From Stutzerimonas stutzeri (GTDB lineage: Bacteria > Pseudomonadota > Gammaproteobacteria > Pseudomonadales > Pseudomonadaceae): a stretch of DNA of 64,000 nucleotides. Position 1 is the first letter of the stretch. Each line of letters begins with the position of its first letter. Made by a program: the position numbers and the translations under genes. The DNA lies in contig CP077641.1 in the NCBI GenBank assembly GCA_019056435.1, positions 2,232,001-2,296,000 of the forward strand, read 5' to 3'. This document shows positions 56,470 to 64,000 of the stretch, piece after piece. The notes under the pieces were generated by a model. The model made no database searches and was not told the DNA's origin. It was given only the letters and a program-made list of their open reading frames with translations.

Positions 56470-57093
56470 TCAGCGGGACGGCGCCGATTCCTGGACGTCA
56501 CAGCCCTTGATGACCAGGCGGATGATGGTCTCCGCCGCGGCGTCGTAGTCGGCCTCTTCGAGGCGGGACTTGCCGGTCACGGTGGAAATCTGCCAGTCGA
56601 AGTCAGCATAGGTCTGGGTCGCCGCCCAGATGCTGAACAGCAGATGATTGGGGTCCACCTGAGCCATGAGGCCCTGGTCGATCCAGCGCTGGATGCAGGC
56701 AGCGTTGTGGCTGGCCTGGGCATTGAGTTGCTCGGCTCGCTCCGGGGGCAGATGCGGAGCCCCGTGCATGATCTCGCTGGCGAATACCTTGGAGGCACAG
56801 GCGTGCTCGCGCGAGATACGGATCTTGGTGCGGATGTAGGCGCGCAGGACATCGGCCGGATGCCCGGGTTGGTTGAAGGGCTCTGAGGCCTGCAGCAGGG
56901 GCTCGACGATGCTGTCCAGCACCTCCCGGTAAAGGTTTTCCTTGCTCTTGAAGTAGTAGTAGACGTTGGGCTTGGGCAGCCCGGCGCGCTCGGCGATATC
57001 ACTCGTCTTGCTGGCGGCGAAGCCCTTCTCGGCGAATTCCTCGCTTGCTGCGCGAAGGATCAATGCTTTGTTGCGCTCGCGGATACTGGTCAT
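56470..57093 (-). CDS. TetR-family regulator (RutR-like)
   Basis: A 207-residue repressor-type protein with an N-terminal helix-turn-helix (TSDIAERAGLPKPNVYYYF, about 30-48) and a C-terminal ligand domain of the type seen in RutR and related pyrimidine/purine regulators (HACASKVFASEIMHGAPHL, FDWQISTVTG). It is divergent from a chemoreceptor and near a Tsx-like porin and nucleobase permeases, so a nucleobase-related ligand is a reasonable inference. The 255-bp divergent gap is the likely operator region. Confidence 0.85.
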   Translation of the reverse strand: MTSIRERNKALILRAASEEFAEKGFAASKTSDIAERAGLPKPNVYYYFKSKENLYREVLDSIVEPLLQASEPFNQPGHPADVLRAYIRTKIRISREHACASKVFASEIMHGAPHLPPERAEQLNAQASHNAACIQRWIDQGLMAQVDPNHLLFSIWAATQTYADFDWQISTVTGKSRLEEADYDAAAETIIRLVIKGCDVQESAPSR

Positions 57094-57287
57094 GGGCCCT
57101 TCGATTCACTACCTGCGAGGCCGGTTGGCCGGGCGGGAATCCTAGCACCTGCGTCCTGGCCGTCTCAAGGAAGCGGAACGCTCGCTGGCCGGTCGCCAAC
57201 GCTGCCGTTCGCCTGATGCATGACGGTCCGCCGGACGGTCCTCCAGCCTCTCGTCCGTGCAGTCGATAAATACCTGGCGTCAGAAAT

Positions 57288-57314
57288 TCAACTTGTATAC
57301 ATTTTTTCCGATAG
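57288..57314 (+). promoter_or_regulatory. Sigma-28 (FliA)-like promoter of the second chemoreceptor
   Basis: TCAACTTG, 11 bases, TCCGATAG resembles the FliA consensus TAAAGTTT-N11-GCCGATAA, with six of eight matches in the -10 box and fewer in the -35. It ends 34 bp before the chemoreceptor start. Confidence 0.48.
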
Positions 57315-57348
57315 ATGTGTACTTAATCCTGTGCTCGAGGGTCATCCT

Positions 57349-59280
57349 ATGCCTTTCATGCAACGCAGTATCCAGTGGCAGTTGATCGTCAGCATGGGGG
57401 CGGCCCTGCTGACCAGCCTGCTGATCGTGATCCTGGTGTATTCATCCGCGGTCAATCGGCTGGCCGAGCGCTACCTGGTGGGGCAGGCGCTGCCGGCGAA
57501 CGTCGGCGCCATCGGCAAGGACATCGAGCGCACGCTGACCGCGCCCATCACTGCCACGGCGGGGATCGCCAGCAATGCCTTGGTCCATGACTGGCTGCGC
57601 GGCGGCGAAGCGGGGCTCGATGCCGATGCGGTCGGCCGCTACCTGGAGGGCGTCAAGGCTCAACAGAAGGCGTTGACCACCTCCATCGCCGTGCTTGAGA
57701 GCGGCAACTACTATTCCGAGGCTGGGCTGTCACGCACGCTCAGCCGCAGTGCTGCTGGTGATGCCTGGTTCTATAGCCTGGCCGACAGCAGCATCGAACG
57801 GCGCTTTGAGATCGATATCGACAAGACCACCCGCCAGCCCACGCTGTTCATCAACCAGCGGATTGAGTCGGGCGGGCGCACGTTGGGCGTCGCCGGTCTC
57901 GGCTACAGCTTGAGCAGCATGTCCGAGTTGATCAGCAATTTCCGTTTTGGCGAGCGCGGCGAGGTCTACCTGATCAATGCGGATGGCCGGGTCAAGGTGC
58001 ATCCTCGCGCCGAGCACAATGATCGCACCGATCTTTCGACCCTGACGGGCAGCGAGGCCGCGCGGCAGCTCCTCGGCGGGGCCCGTGATGCCGTGCGTTT
58101 CGAGCGGGATGGGGAAACCTTTCTGGCCATCGCGCAGCCGCTCGAGAGTCTTGGCTGGGTGCTCGTCAGCGAGGTGCCCGAAGCGGAAATCTTCGCCGAG
58201 GCGCGTCGGACGCTCTGGACCATCAGCCTGATCGGCGCCTGCATTGCCTTGTTCTTCCTCGGTCTGGTCGTCTGGCTGGCGCGGGGCCTGGTCAAGCCTA
58301 TTCGGCAGGTTACCCAGGCGCTGGTCGAGATTGGTGGCGGTGGCGGTGACCTGACTCGACGCCTGGACGAGAGCCGCGCCGATGAGCTGGGTGACCTGGC
58401 TCGCGGCTTCAACCGCTTCATCGCAAGCCTGCGAGTGTTGATCGGCGACGTGCTGACGACCAGCCAGCAATTGCGAACGGCCGTCGGCCAGGTGGCGCAG
58501 GTGGTCGACAACACGGCGACGCGTGCCGGTCGCCAGCACGAGATGACGGACATGGTCGCTACCGCCGTGCACGAAATGGGCCTCACCGTGCAGGAAATCG
58601 CCCGTAACGCGAGCAACGCGGCGCAGGCCTCGCAAGGTGCGCGCAGCGAGGCGATGCAGGCGCGCACGGTCGTTGGCGAGTCCATCGCGCATATCGAGCG
58701 GATGTCCGGCGAGATCGGCCACGCGGCCGAGTCGGTGACTGACCTGGCGCAGCAGGTCGCGTCCATCGACAAGGTGCTGGCGGTGATCCGTAGCATTTCC
58801 GAACAGACCAACCTGCTGGCCCTGAACGCCGCGATCGAGGCCGCCCGTGCCGGCGAAATGGGGCGCGGGTTCGCCGTCGTTGCCGACGAGGTACGTACCC
58901 TGGCCAGCCGTACCCAGACGTCGACCGATGAGATCCAGCAAATGATTCAGGGGCTCAAGAACGGCGCGCAGACCGCTGTGAATTCGATGCATGCCGGTCA
59001 GGCGGCGACGGGGACGGGTGTGCAGGCCAGCCAGCGCACCGGACAGTCGCTGAGCGCCATCACCGAGCAGGTCGAGGCGATCAGCGACATGAACACCCAG
59101 GTCGCAGCGGCGACCGAGGAGCAGAGCAGCGTGACCGAGGAAATCACTCATAACGTGCAGGGTATCGCCGACCTGGCGCAGGCTACGGCGCGGGACGTGC
59201 AAGCCTGCCGGAGCGACTGCCAGGCGCTTTCGCAGCTGGCGGAAGACCTGGGGCGGCAGATGGGAAGTTTCCGGTTGTAG
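57349..59280 (+). CDS. Methyl-accepting chemotaxis protein with a large Cache-like sensor
   Basis: A 643-residue chemoreceptor. The first membrane helix ([20 protein letters not shown]) is followed by about 260 periplasmic residues with dCache features ([47 protein letters not shown]). A second helix ([19 protein letters not shown]), HAMP and the signalling domain with [20 protein letters not shown] follow. Double-Cache receptors bind small metabolites; McpH of P. putida, for example, senses purines. With nucleobase transport genes nearby, a purine or pyrimidine ligand is my guess. The ATG at 57349 has GAGGG upstream; ATG at 57358 is possible. Confidence 0.92.
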   Translation: MPFMQRSIQWQLIVSMGAALLTSLLIVILVYSSAVNRLAERYLVGQALPANVGAIGKDIERTLTAPITATAGIASNALVHDWLRGGEAGLDADAVGRYLEGVKAQQKALTTSIAVLESGNYYSEAGLSRTLSRSAAGDAWFYSLADSSIERRFEIDIDKTTRQPTLFINQRIESGGRTLGVAGLGYSLSSMSELISNFRFGERGEVYLINADGRVKVHPRAEHNDRTDLSTLTGSEAARQLLGGARDAVRFERDGETFLAIAQPLESLGWVLVSEVPEAEIFAEARRTLWTISLIGACIALFFLGLVVWLARGLVKPIRQVTQALVEIGGGGGDLTRRLDESRADELGDLARGFNRFIASLRVLIGDVLTTSQQLRTAVGQVAQVVDNTATRAGRQHEMTDMVATAVHEMGLTVQEIARNASNAAQASQGARSEAMQARTVVGESIAHIERMSGEIGHAAESVTDLAQQVASIDKVLAVIRSISEQTNLLALNAAIEAARAGEMGRGFAVVADEVRTLASRTQTSTDEIQQMIQGLKNGAQTAVNSMHAGQAATGTGVQASQRTGQSLSAITEQVEAISDMNTQVAAATEEQSSVTEEITHNVQGIADLAQATARDVQACRSDCQALSQLAEDLGRQMGSFRL

Positions 59281-59298
59281 CCGAAAGCGCTGACCACG

Positions 59299-59326
59299 AA
59301 AAAGGCGACCCGCAGGTCGCCTTTTT
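59299..59326. terminator. Bidirectional terminator between chemoreceptor and porin genes
   Basis: AAAAAGGCGACC and GGTCGCCTTTTT form a perfect 12-bp stem with a CGCA loop. A and T runs on opposite sides let it serve both convergent genes. Confidence 0.93.
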
Positions 59327-59354
59327 CCTTTCCTTTACAAGCGCGGCAGCGGCT

Positions 59355-60176
59355 CTAGAAATGCGCCTTCACCAGGAAGCTCGCCGTGTTCTGGTCGGTT
59401 GGCCCCACGAAGTTACGGCTGACGAACCCGCCATCCTCGATCCCGTACTTGTTCGACCAGTAGTCGTACTCGAAGCCCACGTAGAGCCGTCCCGGCTCCC
59501 CGTCGAGTGCCTTGCCCAGGTCGTACTTGATCTGCGGGTTGATGTGCAGGTTCTTCGAGACGAAGTCCCCGCGGCGCTCGGACCCGGCGTCGTTTACCAC
59601 CCAGTCGATGAAGCCATCGAAGAGGATGTCGGACTTGCCCACCGGGATCGTGATCGCCCAGGTTGGCGTGACTTGCCACTGGCCGGCCGGTTTGCCGGTA
59701 CTGCCGTCCGGCTTGCGGTAGTAAAGGTTGATGGCCAGGCGATCGAAGCCTGGCACGTCGAGGTCAACCGCCGGGCCGAGCAGGTAGTTCTGGTTCGGTA
59801 CGCCGTCGGTGCTCTCGCCGCGCTCATAGGTGGCGGCGAGCAGCACGTCCTTGACCGGGCCTAAGGCCAGGTCTTGGCCGCTGAGCTTACCCAGCGACAG
59901 ACGCGGGCTGAACTCGCCGTAATAGGTGTGGCCATCGCTGCCGCTGACGCCGTTGTAGAAGATGTTGTCGATGAACAGGAACATGTCGCCCCAGGCCCAG
60001 CCGCTGGCGTGTTCGAAGGTCAGCGTCTGCTGGATGGGCGGGTTGATCTTGTAGTCCTTGCCGTACAGGTAGGTGAGGCTGTTGTTCTGCCAGTGCAGCA
60101 TGTCGTCGGCGAAGGCGGGCGCAGCGAGAAGCGTGCCGGCCAGAGCCAGCGAGAGCGGTGCGAGCTTGGAGGTCAT
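59355..60176 (-). CDS. Tsx/OmpK-like nucleoside-specific outer-membrane channel
   Basis: A 273-residue outer-membrane protein. After a signal peptide ending APAFA, the mature N-terminus DDMLHWQNNSLTYLYGKDY matches the Tsx/OmpK family. Regular amphipathic strands follow, ending in phenylalanine. Tsx channels let nucleosides through the outer membrane. It is immediately upstream (in the chromosome) of an NCS2 permease on the same strand, transcribed after it with a 68-bp gap, so the two may form one uptake operon. Confidence 0.85.
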   Translation of the reverse strand: MTSKLAPLSLALAGTLLAAPAFADDMLHWQNNSLTYLYGKDYKINPPIQQTLTFEHASGWAWGDMFLFIDNIFYNGVSGSDGHTYYGEFSPRLSLGKLSGQDLALGPVKDVLLAATYERGESTDGVPNQNYLLGPAVDLDVPGFDRLAINLYYRKPDGSTGKPAGQWQVTPTWAITIPVGKSDILFDGFIDWVVNDAGSERRGDFVSKNLHINPQIKYDLGKALDGEPGRLYVGFEYDYWSNKYGIEDGGFVSRNFVGPTDQNTASFLVKAHF

Positions 60177-60244
60177 GCGGATACCCTTTTGGTTTTGTTG
60201 TTGTAGTCGGAGGGGCGCGCCAGGCTGCGATGCCCGGCGCGCGG

Positions 60245-61744
60245 TCAGCCGGTCGGGGTGAGTTGGGCGGAGGGATCGCGGGTGATCGCCTTGGGCTCGG
60301 TCTTGGAATAGTCCGGGATGTTCACGGCCAGGGTGTTGGTGCCGATCGTGTCCTCGATCAGGTTGTCCGGGTCGTAGTTGTCGTCTTCCTCCGGTTCGCG
60401 GGGCAGGAAGAAGTTGAGCAGGATCGCGCTGAAGGCACCGATGGTGATGGGTGAACCGAAGATGTTCTTCAGCACCTCGGGCAGGTGGTTGAGCACATCC
60501 GGTACCGCTGCCACGCCCAGCCCCAGGCCCAGCGAGATGGCGACGATGAGCATGTTGCGGCGGTTGAGCCCGGCTTCGGCGAGTATCTTGATGCCGGCGA
60601 TGGCAACCGTGCCGAACATGATCAAGGTCGCGCCGCCGAGCACCGGCTTGGGCATCAGTTGCAGCACGCCGCCAACGACCGGGAACAGCGCCAGCAGGAT
60701 GAGGATCGCGGCGATGTACAGCCCGACGTGCCGGCTGGCCACGCCGGTGAGCTGGATCACGCCGTTGTTCTGGCTGAAGGTGGTCATCGGCAGGCTGTTG
60801 AAGGTCGCGGCGAGCAGCGAGCTGCAGCCGTCGCCCAGGATGCCGCCCTTGATCCGCTTGAGGTAAAGCGGGCCCTTGACCGGCTGACGCGAAATCATCG
60901 AGTTCGCGGTGAGGTCGCCCGCCGTTTCCAGCGGCGTGATGAGAAAGATCACCGCGATGGGGATGAAAGCCATCCAGTCGAAGGCGAAGCCGAACTTGAA
61001 TGGCTGCGGCACGCTCAGTGCCGGTAGCGTGGCGAGGCTGGAAAAATCCACCATGCCCATCATCCAGGCGGCGGCGTAGCCCACCACCAGCGCGACGATC
61101 ACAGCGGACAGCCGCAGCAGCGGAATGCCGAAACGGTTGAGCACGATGATGGTGCCGAGCACCAGACCGGCCAGTGCGAGGTTGGGCAGGGCGCCGGGGT
61201 CTTCGGCGCCGTAACCGCCAGCGATGTCGGTCATCGAGACCTTGATCAGCGACAGGCCCATCAGGCTGATGATGGTGCCGGTGACCACGGGTGTGATGAT
61301 CCGGCGCAGCCGGTCGATGCAGCGGCTGACGGCGATCTCGACGAACGCCGCGCAGAAGCTCACACCGAAGAGCGTCGCGAGGATGTCTTCCGGGGTGCCG
61401 CCGCGGTTCTTGACGATGAAGCCGGCCGCCAGCACCACGCTGAGAAAGCCGAAGCTGGTGCCCTGCAGGCAGAGCATGCCGGCGCCGATCGGGCCGACGC
61501 GCCTGGCCTGGATGAAGGTTCCGATGCCGGAAACGAACAGCGCCATGCTGACCAGATAGGGCACATGCTCGCCCAGGCCCAGCACGCTGCCGATGATCAG
61601 GGTCGGAGTGATCACGCCGACGAAACTGGCCAGCACATGCTGGATCGCGGCGAAGGTGGCGGGGAGCGGACCGGGGCGATCTTCCAGCTGGTAGATCAGG
61701 TCCTGATTGGGAGCGTCACCGCTCCTGGGTTCGGTTGCGGTCAT
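60245..61744 (-). CDS. NCS2 family nucleobase/urate permease
   Basis: A 499-residue inner-membrane symporter of the nucleobase-ascorbate (NCS2) family. It has the N-terminal AAIQHVLASF-like signature (ATFAAIQHVLASFVGVITP) with the conserved His. The central ITPLETAGDLTANSMIS carries the substrate-site Glu, and SLPMTTFSQNNGVIQLTGVA matches the purine (xanthine/urate) branch motif. The C-terminal 60 residues are hydrophilic. Xanthine or urate is the likely substrate, but this is inferred from the motif class. It precedes the Tsx-like porin on the same strand. Confidence 0.9.
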   Translation of the reverse strand: MTATEPRSGDAPNQDLIYQLEDRPGPLPATFAAIQHVLASFVGVITPTLIIGSVLGLGEHVPYLVSMALFVSGIGTFIQARRVGPIGAGMLCLQGTSFGFLSVVLAAGFIVKNRGGTPEDILATLFGVSFCAAFVEIAVSRCIDRLRRIITPVVTGTIISLMGLSLIKVSMTDIAGGYGAEDPGALPNLALAGLVLGTIIVLNRFGIPLLRLSAVIVALVVGYAAAWMMGMVDFSSLATLPALSVPQPFKFGFAFDWMAFIPIAVIFLITPLETAGDLTANSMISRQPVKGPLYLKRIKGGILGDGCSSLLAATFNSLPMTTFSQNNGVIQLTGVASRHVGLYIAAILILLALFPVVGGVLQLMPKPVLGGATLIMFGTVAIAGIKILAEAGLNRRNMLIVAISLGLGLGVAAVPDVLNHLPEVLKNIFGSPITIGAFSAILLNFFLPREPEEDDNYDPDNLIEDTIGTNTLAVNIPDYSKTEPKAITRDPSAQLTPTG

Positions 61745-61928
61745 GAGTCAAGCCTGCCATTCGTTATTGTTCGGTCATGGGCTTTCGAGGCTGCACGGAC
61801 CTCTATCACTGGCCGAAAAAAGCTGTTCGCTCGGTCAGGATGCGCTCGACTATAACAACCTGTGGACAGGAGATGAAACAATAAATTTTGTAATTGTGCA
61901 CAATCCGGACGGCCGTGCACCCGCCGTG

Positions 61929-63479
61929 TCAATGGGCCGCGCGTAGCTCTCTCGCGACATGCTCGGCCAGGCCCGCGCCGGCTTCGCTCATCGTCAGGTA
62001 GGTACGGTCCGCGCCGGCGGCTTCGATCTGCTTGGCGATATCGTCATACATGGCATGCGAGACGATCAGGCCGCTGAAGCCCTTGCCACGCAGCTTGCGG
62101 GTAGAAATGATCTTCGCCTCCGGATCGTTCATCGCCAGGATCACCGCCTTGACCTGATTCATCTCCAGGCTCTCCCAGAACATCTGATCCTCGGCATCGG
62201 CGAACAGCACATGGCGGTCGTTCTCGCTGCTCTTCTTCACCGTGACCAGGTCCGAGTCGAGGCTGATCAGGCGCCAGCCCTGCGCCTTGAGATGATCGTA
62301 GGCGGCGCGCCCGGTACGGCCCATGCCCATGACCAGAATCTGCGCGTCGCTGAGCGAAACGGGCTGTTCGTCCGGGTGGCGGATGTCACGCTCGAGCGGA
62401 ATCAGGCGTTTGGCCAGGCGATCGTATAGCGGGTGCGAAATCCGGTTCAGTTGCGCCGAGATGACGAACGACAGCGCCACGGTGATCGCCAGCGGCGTCA
62501 GCCATTGCGGCAGCACCACGCTGGCGACAATCAGGCCGAATTCGCTGTAGTTGGTCAGGCTCGAGGCGCTGAGAAAGGCGCTGCGCGCGCGCAGGCGGAA
62601 CAGCAGGAAGAGGAAGAAGAACAGCGCGCCCTTGAGCGGCAGCAGCAGCGCCACCGCCCCTGCGAAGAGCATCGCATCCATGTCCGGCAGACCGCCGATG
62701 CCGATCTGCAGGAAGAAGCCGACGAGGAAGACTTCCTTGATTGCCCATAGCGAGTTGGAAAGTTCGGTCGCGCGCTTGTGCTTGGCGAGCATCGCGCCGA
62801 ACGCCAGGGCGCCCAGTTCCGAGCTGAGGCCGACATATTCGAAGCCCAGGCCGCCCGCGACCAGCGCCAGCATCAGGCCGAGCAGCACCATGAGTTCTTC
62901 GTGACCGCTGTAGTCGAGCAGGCGGAACAGCAACGGGCGAAGCAGCGGCAAGAGAAACACCAGCAGGGCCCAGGCGGAGGGCACCTTGCCGCTGGCGATG
63001 CTCATCACCACCAGGGCAATCAGGTCCTGGATGATGAGCACGCCGATCGCGACGCGGCCATGGAAGGCGCGCAATTCGCGCTTGCCTTCGAGCACCTTGG
63101 CCGCCAGCACGGTGCTGGAAAATGACAGCGCGACCGCCAGCAGGAGGCTGTCGCGCCAACTGGTATCGAGAAAGAAGAAGATCGCCGGCAGCACGATCAG
63201 GCTGGAAATGCCGAAGTGCAGCAGGCTGCCGCCGATCACTTCGCGCCGCACCAGGTTGCTCAGCTTTAGCTTGAGCCCGACGGTGAAGAGCAACAGCAGC
63301 ACGCCGAGATGGGCAAGGTGGGCGAGGATTTCGCTGTCCCGTGGGCCAACGCCAATGCGGTCGCCAAAGGCTGCCAGGGCGAAGCCGGCACCCAGATAGC
63401 CGATCAGCGGCGGCAGGCCGATCGCGCGCGAGGCGAGCCCGAGCGCGAAGGCGAAGGCGATCCAGGTGGCTTCGATCAT
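61929..63479 (-). CDS. CPA2 cation:proton antiporter with RCK domain (KefB-like)
   Basis: A 516-residue membrane protein. About the first 370 residues hold 11-13 helices of the Na+/H+ exchanger fold (GLPPLIGYLGAGFALAAFGD, FTVGLKLKLSNL, GVLIIQDLIALVVMSIASG with the paired acidic site). A cytoplasmic RCK/TrkA-N domain follows (ILVMGMGRTGRAAYDHLK, DAEDQMFWESL), which binds nucleotides and gates transport. The order resembles KefB/KefC and YbaL; without glutathione-site evidence I leave the ion and symbol open. It lies between two NCS2 genes on the same strand, 185 and 126 bp away. Confidence 0.88.
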   Translation of the reverse strand: MIEATWIAFAFALGLASRAIGLPPLIGYLGAGFALAAFGDRIGVGPRDSEILAHLAHLGVLLLLFTVGLKLKLSNLVRREVIGGSLLHFGISSLIVLPAIFFFLDTSWRDSLLLAVALSFSSTVLAAKVLEGKRELRAFHGRVAIGVLIIQDLIALVVMSIASGKVPSAWALLVFLLPLLRPLLFRLLDYSGHEELMVLLGLMLALVAGGLGFEYVGLSSELGALAFGAMLAKHKRATELSNSLWAIKEVFLVGFFLQIGIGGLPDMDAMLFAGAVALLLPLKGALFFFLFLLFRLRARSAFLSASSLTNYSEFGLIVASVVLPQWLTPLAITVALSFVISAQLNRISHPLYDRLAKRLIPLERDIRHPDEQPVSLSDAQILVMGMGRTGRAAYDHLKAQGWRLISLDSDLVTVKKSSENDRHVLFADAEDQMFWESLEMNQVKAVILAMNDPEAKIISTRKLRGKGFSGLIVSHAMYDDIAKQIEAAGADRTYLTMSEAGAGLAEHVARELRAAH

Positions 63480-63605
63480 GGGTCAGTTCTTCTCGGTTCG
63501 GCAGGCGGGCGCCGCATTTTAACGGGGGCGCGTGGCTTGTCGAGCATCGGGAAGAACGCCGGAGCGCGCGGAGCCCGCATGTGGCAGGCTCCGGTCGGGC
63601 GGCTG

Positions 63606-64000
63606 TCAGTGGTGCGCGGCACCCGTCAGTGCATGGCGTTCCGGGCCACCCAGTACATTGAACAGCAGGTTGAGTGTCACGGCGCTGAGAGTCGCCAGGG
63701 CGATGCCGCTATGGGTAATGGGCTCCATCCAGTGCGGCAGGTGGGCGAAAAACTCGGGCCGTACCACCGGCACCATCCCCAGGCCGATACTCACCGCGAC
63801 GAGCAACTGGTTGCGCCGGTCGCCGATATCGGCTTCCTGAAGGATCTTGATGCCCGTCGCGGCGACCATGCCGAACATGGCGATCCCGGCGCCGCCAAGC
63901 ACGGCCGCCGGAATCGAGGCCACGAGAAACGCCGCCTTGGGCAACAGGCTCAGGCTGATCAGCAGCAGCCCGGCAATGGCCGTGACGTAGCGGCTGCGCA
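63606..64000 (-). CDS. NCS2 family nucleobase permease, C-terminal part
   Basis: The last 131 residues of a second NCS2 permease whose start lies beyond the window. The visible part begins RSRYVTAIAGLLLISLSL and contains VASIPAAVLGGAGIAMFGMV, the helix 9-10 region shared with the permease at 60245 (KPVLGGATLIMFGTVAIAGI), and DRRNQLLVAVSIGLGM. The two copies are clearly related but not recent duplicates. The substrate cannot be judged from this end. Confidence 0.85.
   Translation of the reverse strand, partial: RSRYVTAIAGLLLISLSLLPKAAFLVASIPAAVLGGAGIAMFGMVAATGIKILQEADIGDRRNQLLVAVSIGLGMVPVVRPEFFAHLPHWMEPITHSGIALATLSAVTLNLLFNVLGGPERHALTGAAHH

Noticed and set aside
57294..57301. TGTATACA palindrome in the TetR/chemoreceptor gap as a TetR operator
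   Set aside because: Eight bases of AT-rich symmetry occur by chance, it falls within the sigma-28-like promoter spacer, and no second copy is seen.

Overview
The window is a stretch of GC-rich gammaproteobacterial chromosome, dense in genes and free of rRNA, tRNA, insertion sequences, prophage or CRISPR that I can see. Gene content and order point to Pseudomonas sensu lato. Several blocks follow the order I remember from P. aeruginosa PAO1 (hemA-prfA-prmC-moeB-murI-pagL; uraA-upp/hpt; secA-argJ-mutT; panE-yajQ-mscS-ampG; fxsA-groES-groEL; mexVW; imelysin cluster; bifA), but they are joined differently. A member of the stutzeri group is my best guess; this is inference, not proof.

Layout. 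1-4.8 kb: end of hemA, then prfA, prmC, moeB and murI with overlapping ends, then pagL. 4.8-7.5 kb: nucleobase salvage (upp-uraA on the minus strand, hpt divergent). 7.5-14.1 kb: a DUF1302 outer-membrane protein, a DUF1329 protein and a large MalT-like LuxR regulator. 14.2-19 kb: DUF3509, LexA-boxed yebG, a small membrane protein, the helicase loader dciA and divergent secA. 19-23.8 kb: argJ, a Nudix-ThiE fusion, and ahpC/ahpF behind an OxyR-like site. 23.9-31.4 kb: a DUF3182/hydrolase pair facing a minus-strand operon (response regulator, panE, histidine kinase, cobalamin adenosyltransferase, voltage-sensor-like protein). 31.5-41.2 kb: yajQ, a MscS channel, ampG, an alkyltransferase-like protein, a DUF481 protein, a short-chain dehydrogenase, a HugZ-like protein, fxsA and groESL behind a sigma-32-like promoter. 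41.2-47.4 kb: MexVW-type efflux pump and a chemoreceptor. 47.4-52.7 kb: a probable iron-regulated set (two imelysins, a di-haem protein, DUF1513) with two Fur-like boxes. 52.7-56.3 kb: lemA, a GIDE/EF-hand membrane protein and bifA. 56.4-64 kb: a TetR regulator, chemoreceptor, Tsx-like porin and two NCS2 nucleobase permeases, with a CPA2 antiporter between them; this looks like nucleobase sensing and uptake.

The most striking property is technical. Fourteen genes carry fifteen single-base frameshifts, nearly all in short homopolymers and nearly all losing one base, with an intact family-like reading frame on both sides. They hit genes expected to be essential (hemA). I read them as uncorrected homopolymer sequencing errors, not gene decay, and annotate the genes as full length.

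I found no convincing new defence or mobile system. The least understood parts are the DUF3182/hydrolase pair, the voltage-sensor-like protein beside the cobalamin adenosyltransferase, the GIDE/EF-hand protein between lemA and bifA, and the DUF1302/DUF1329/LuxR module.
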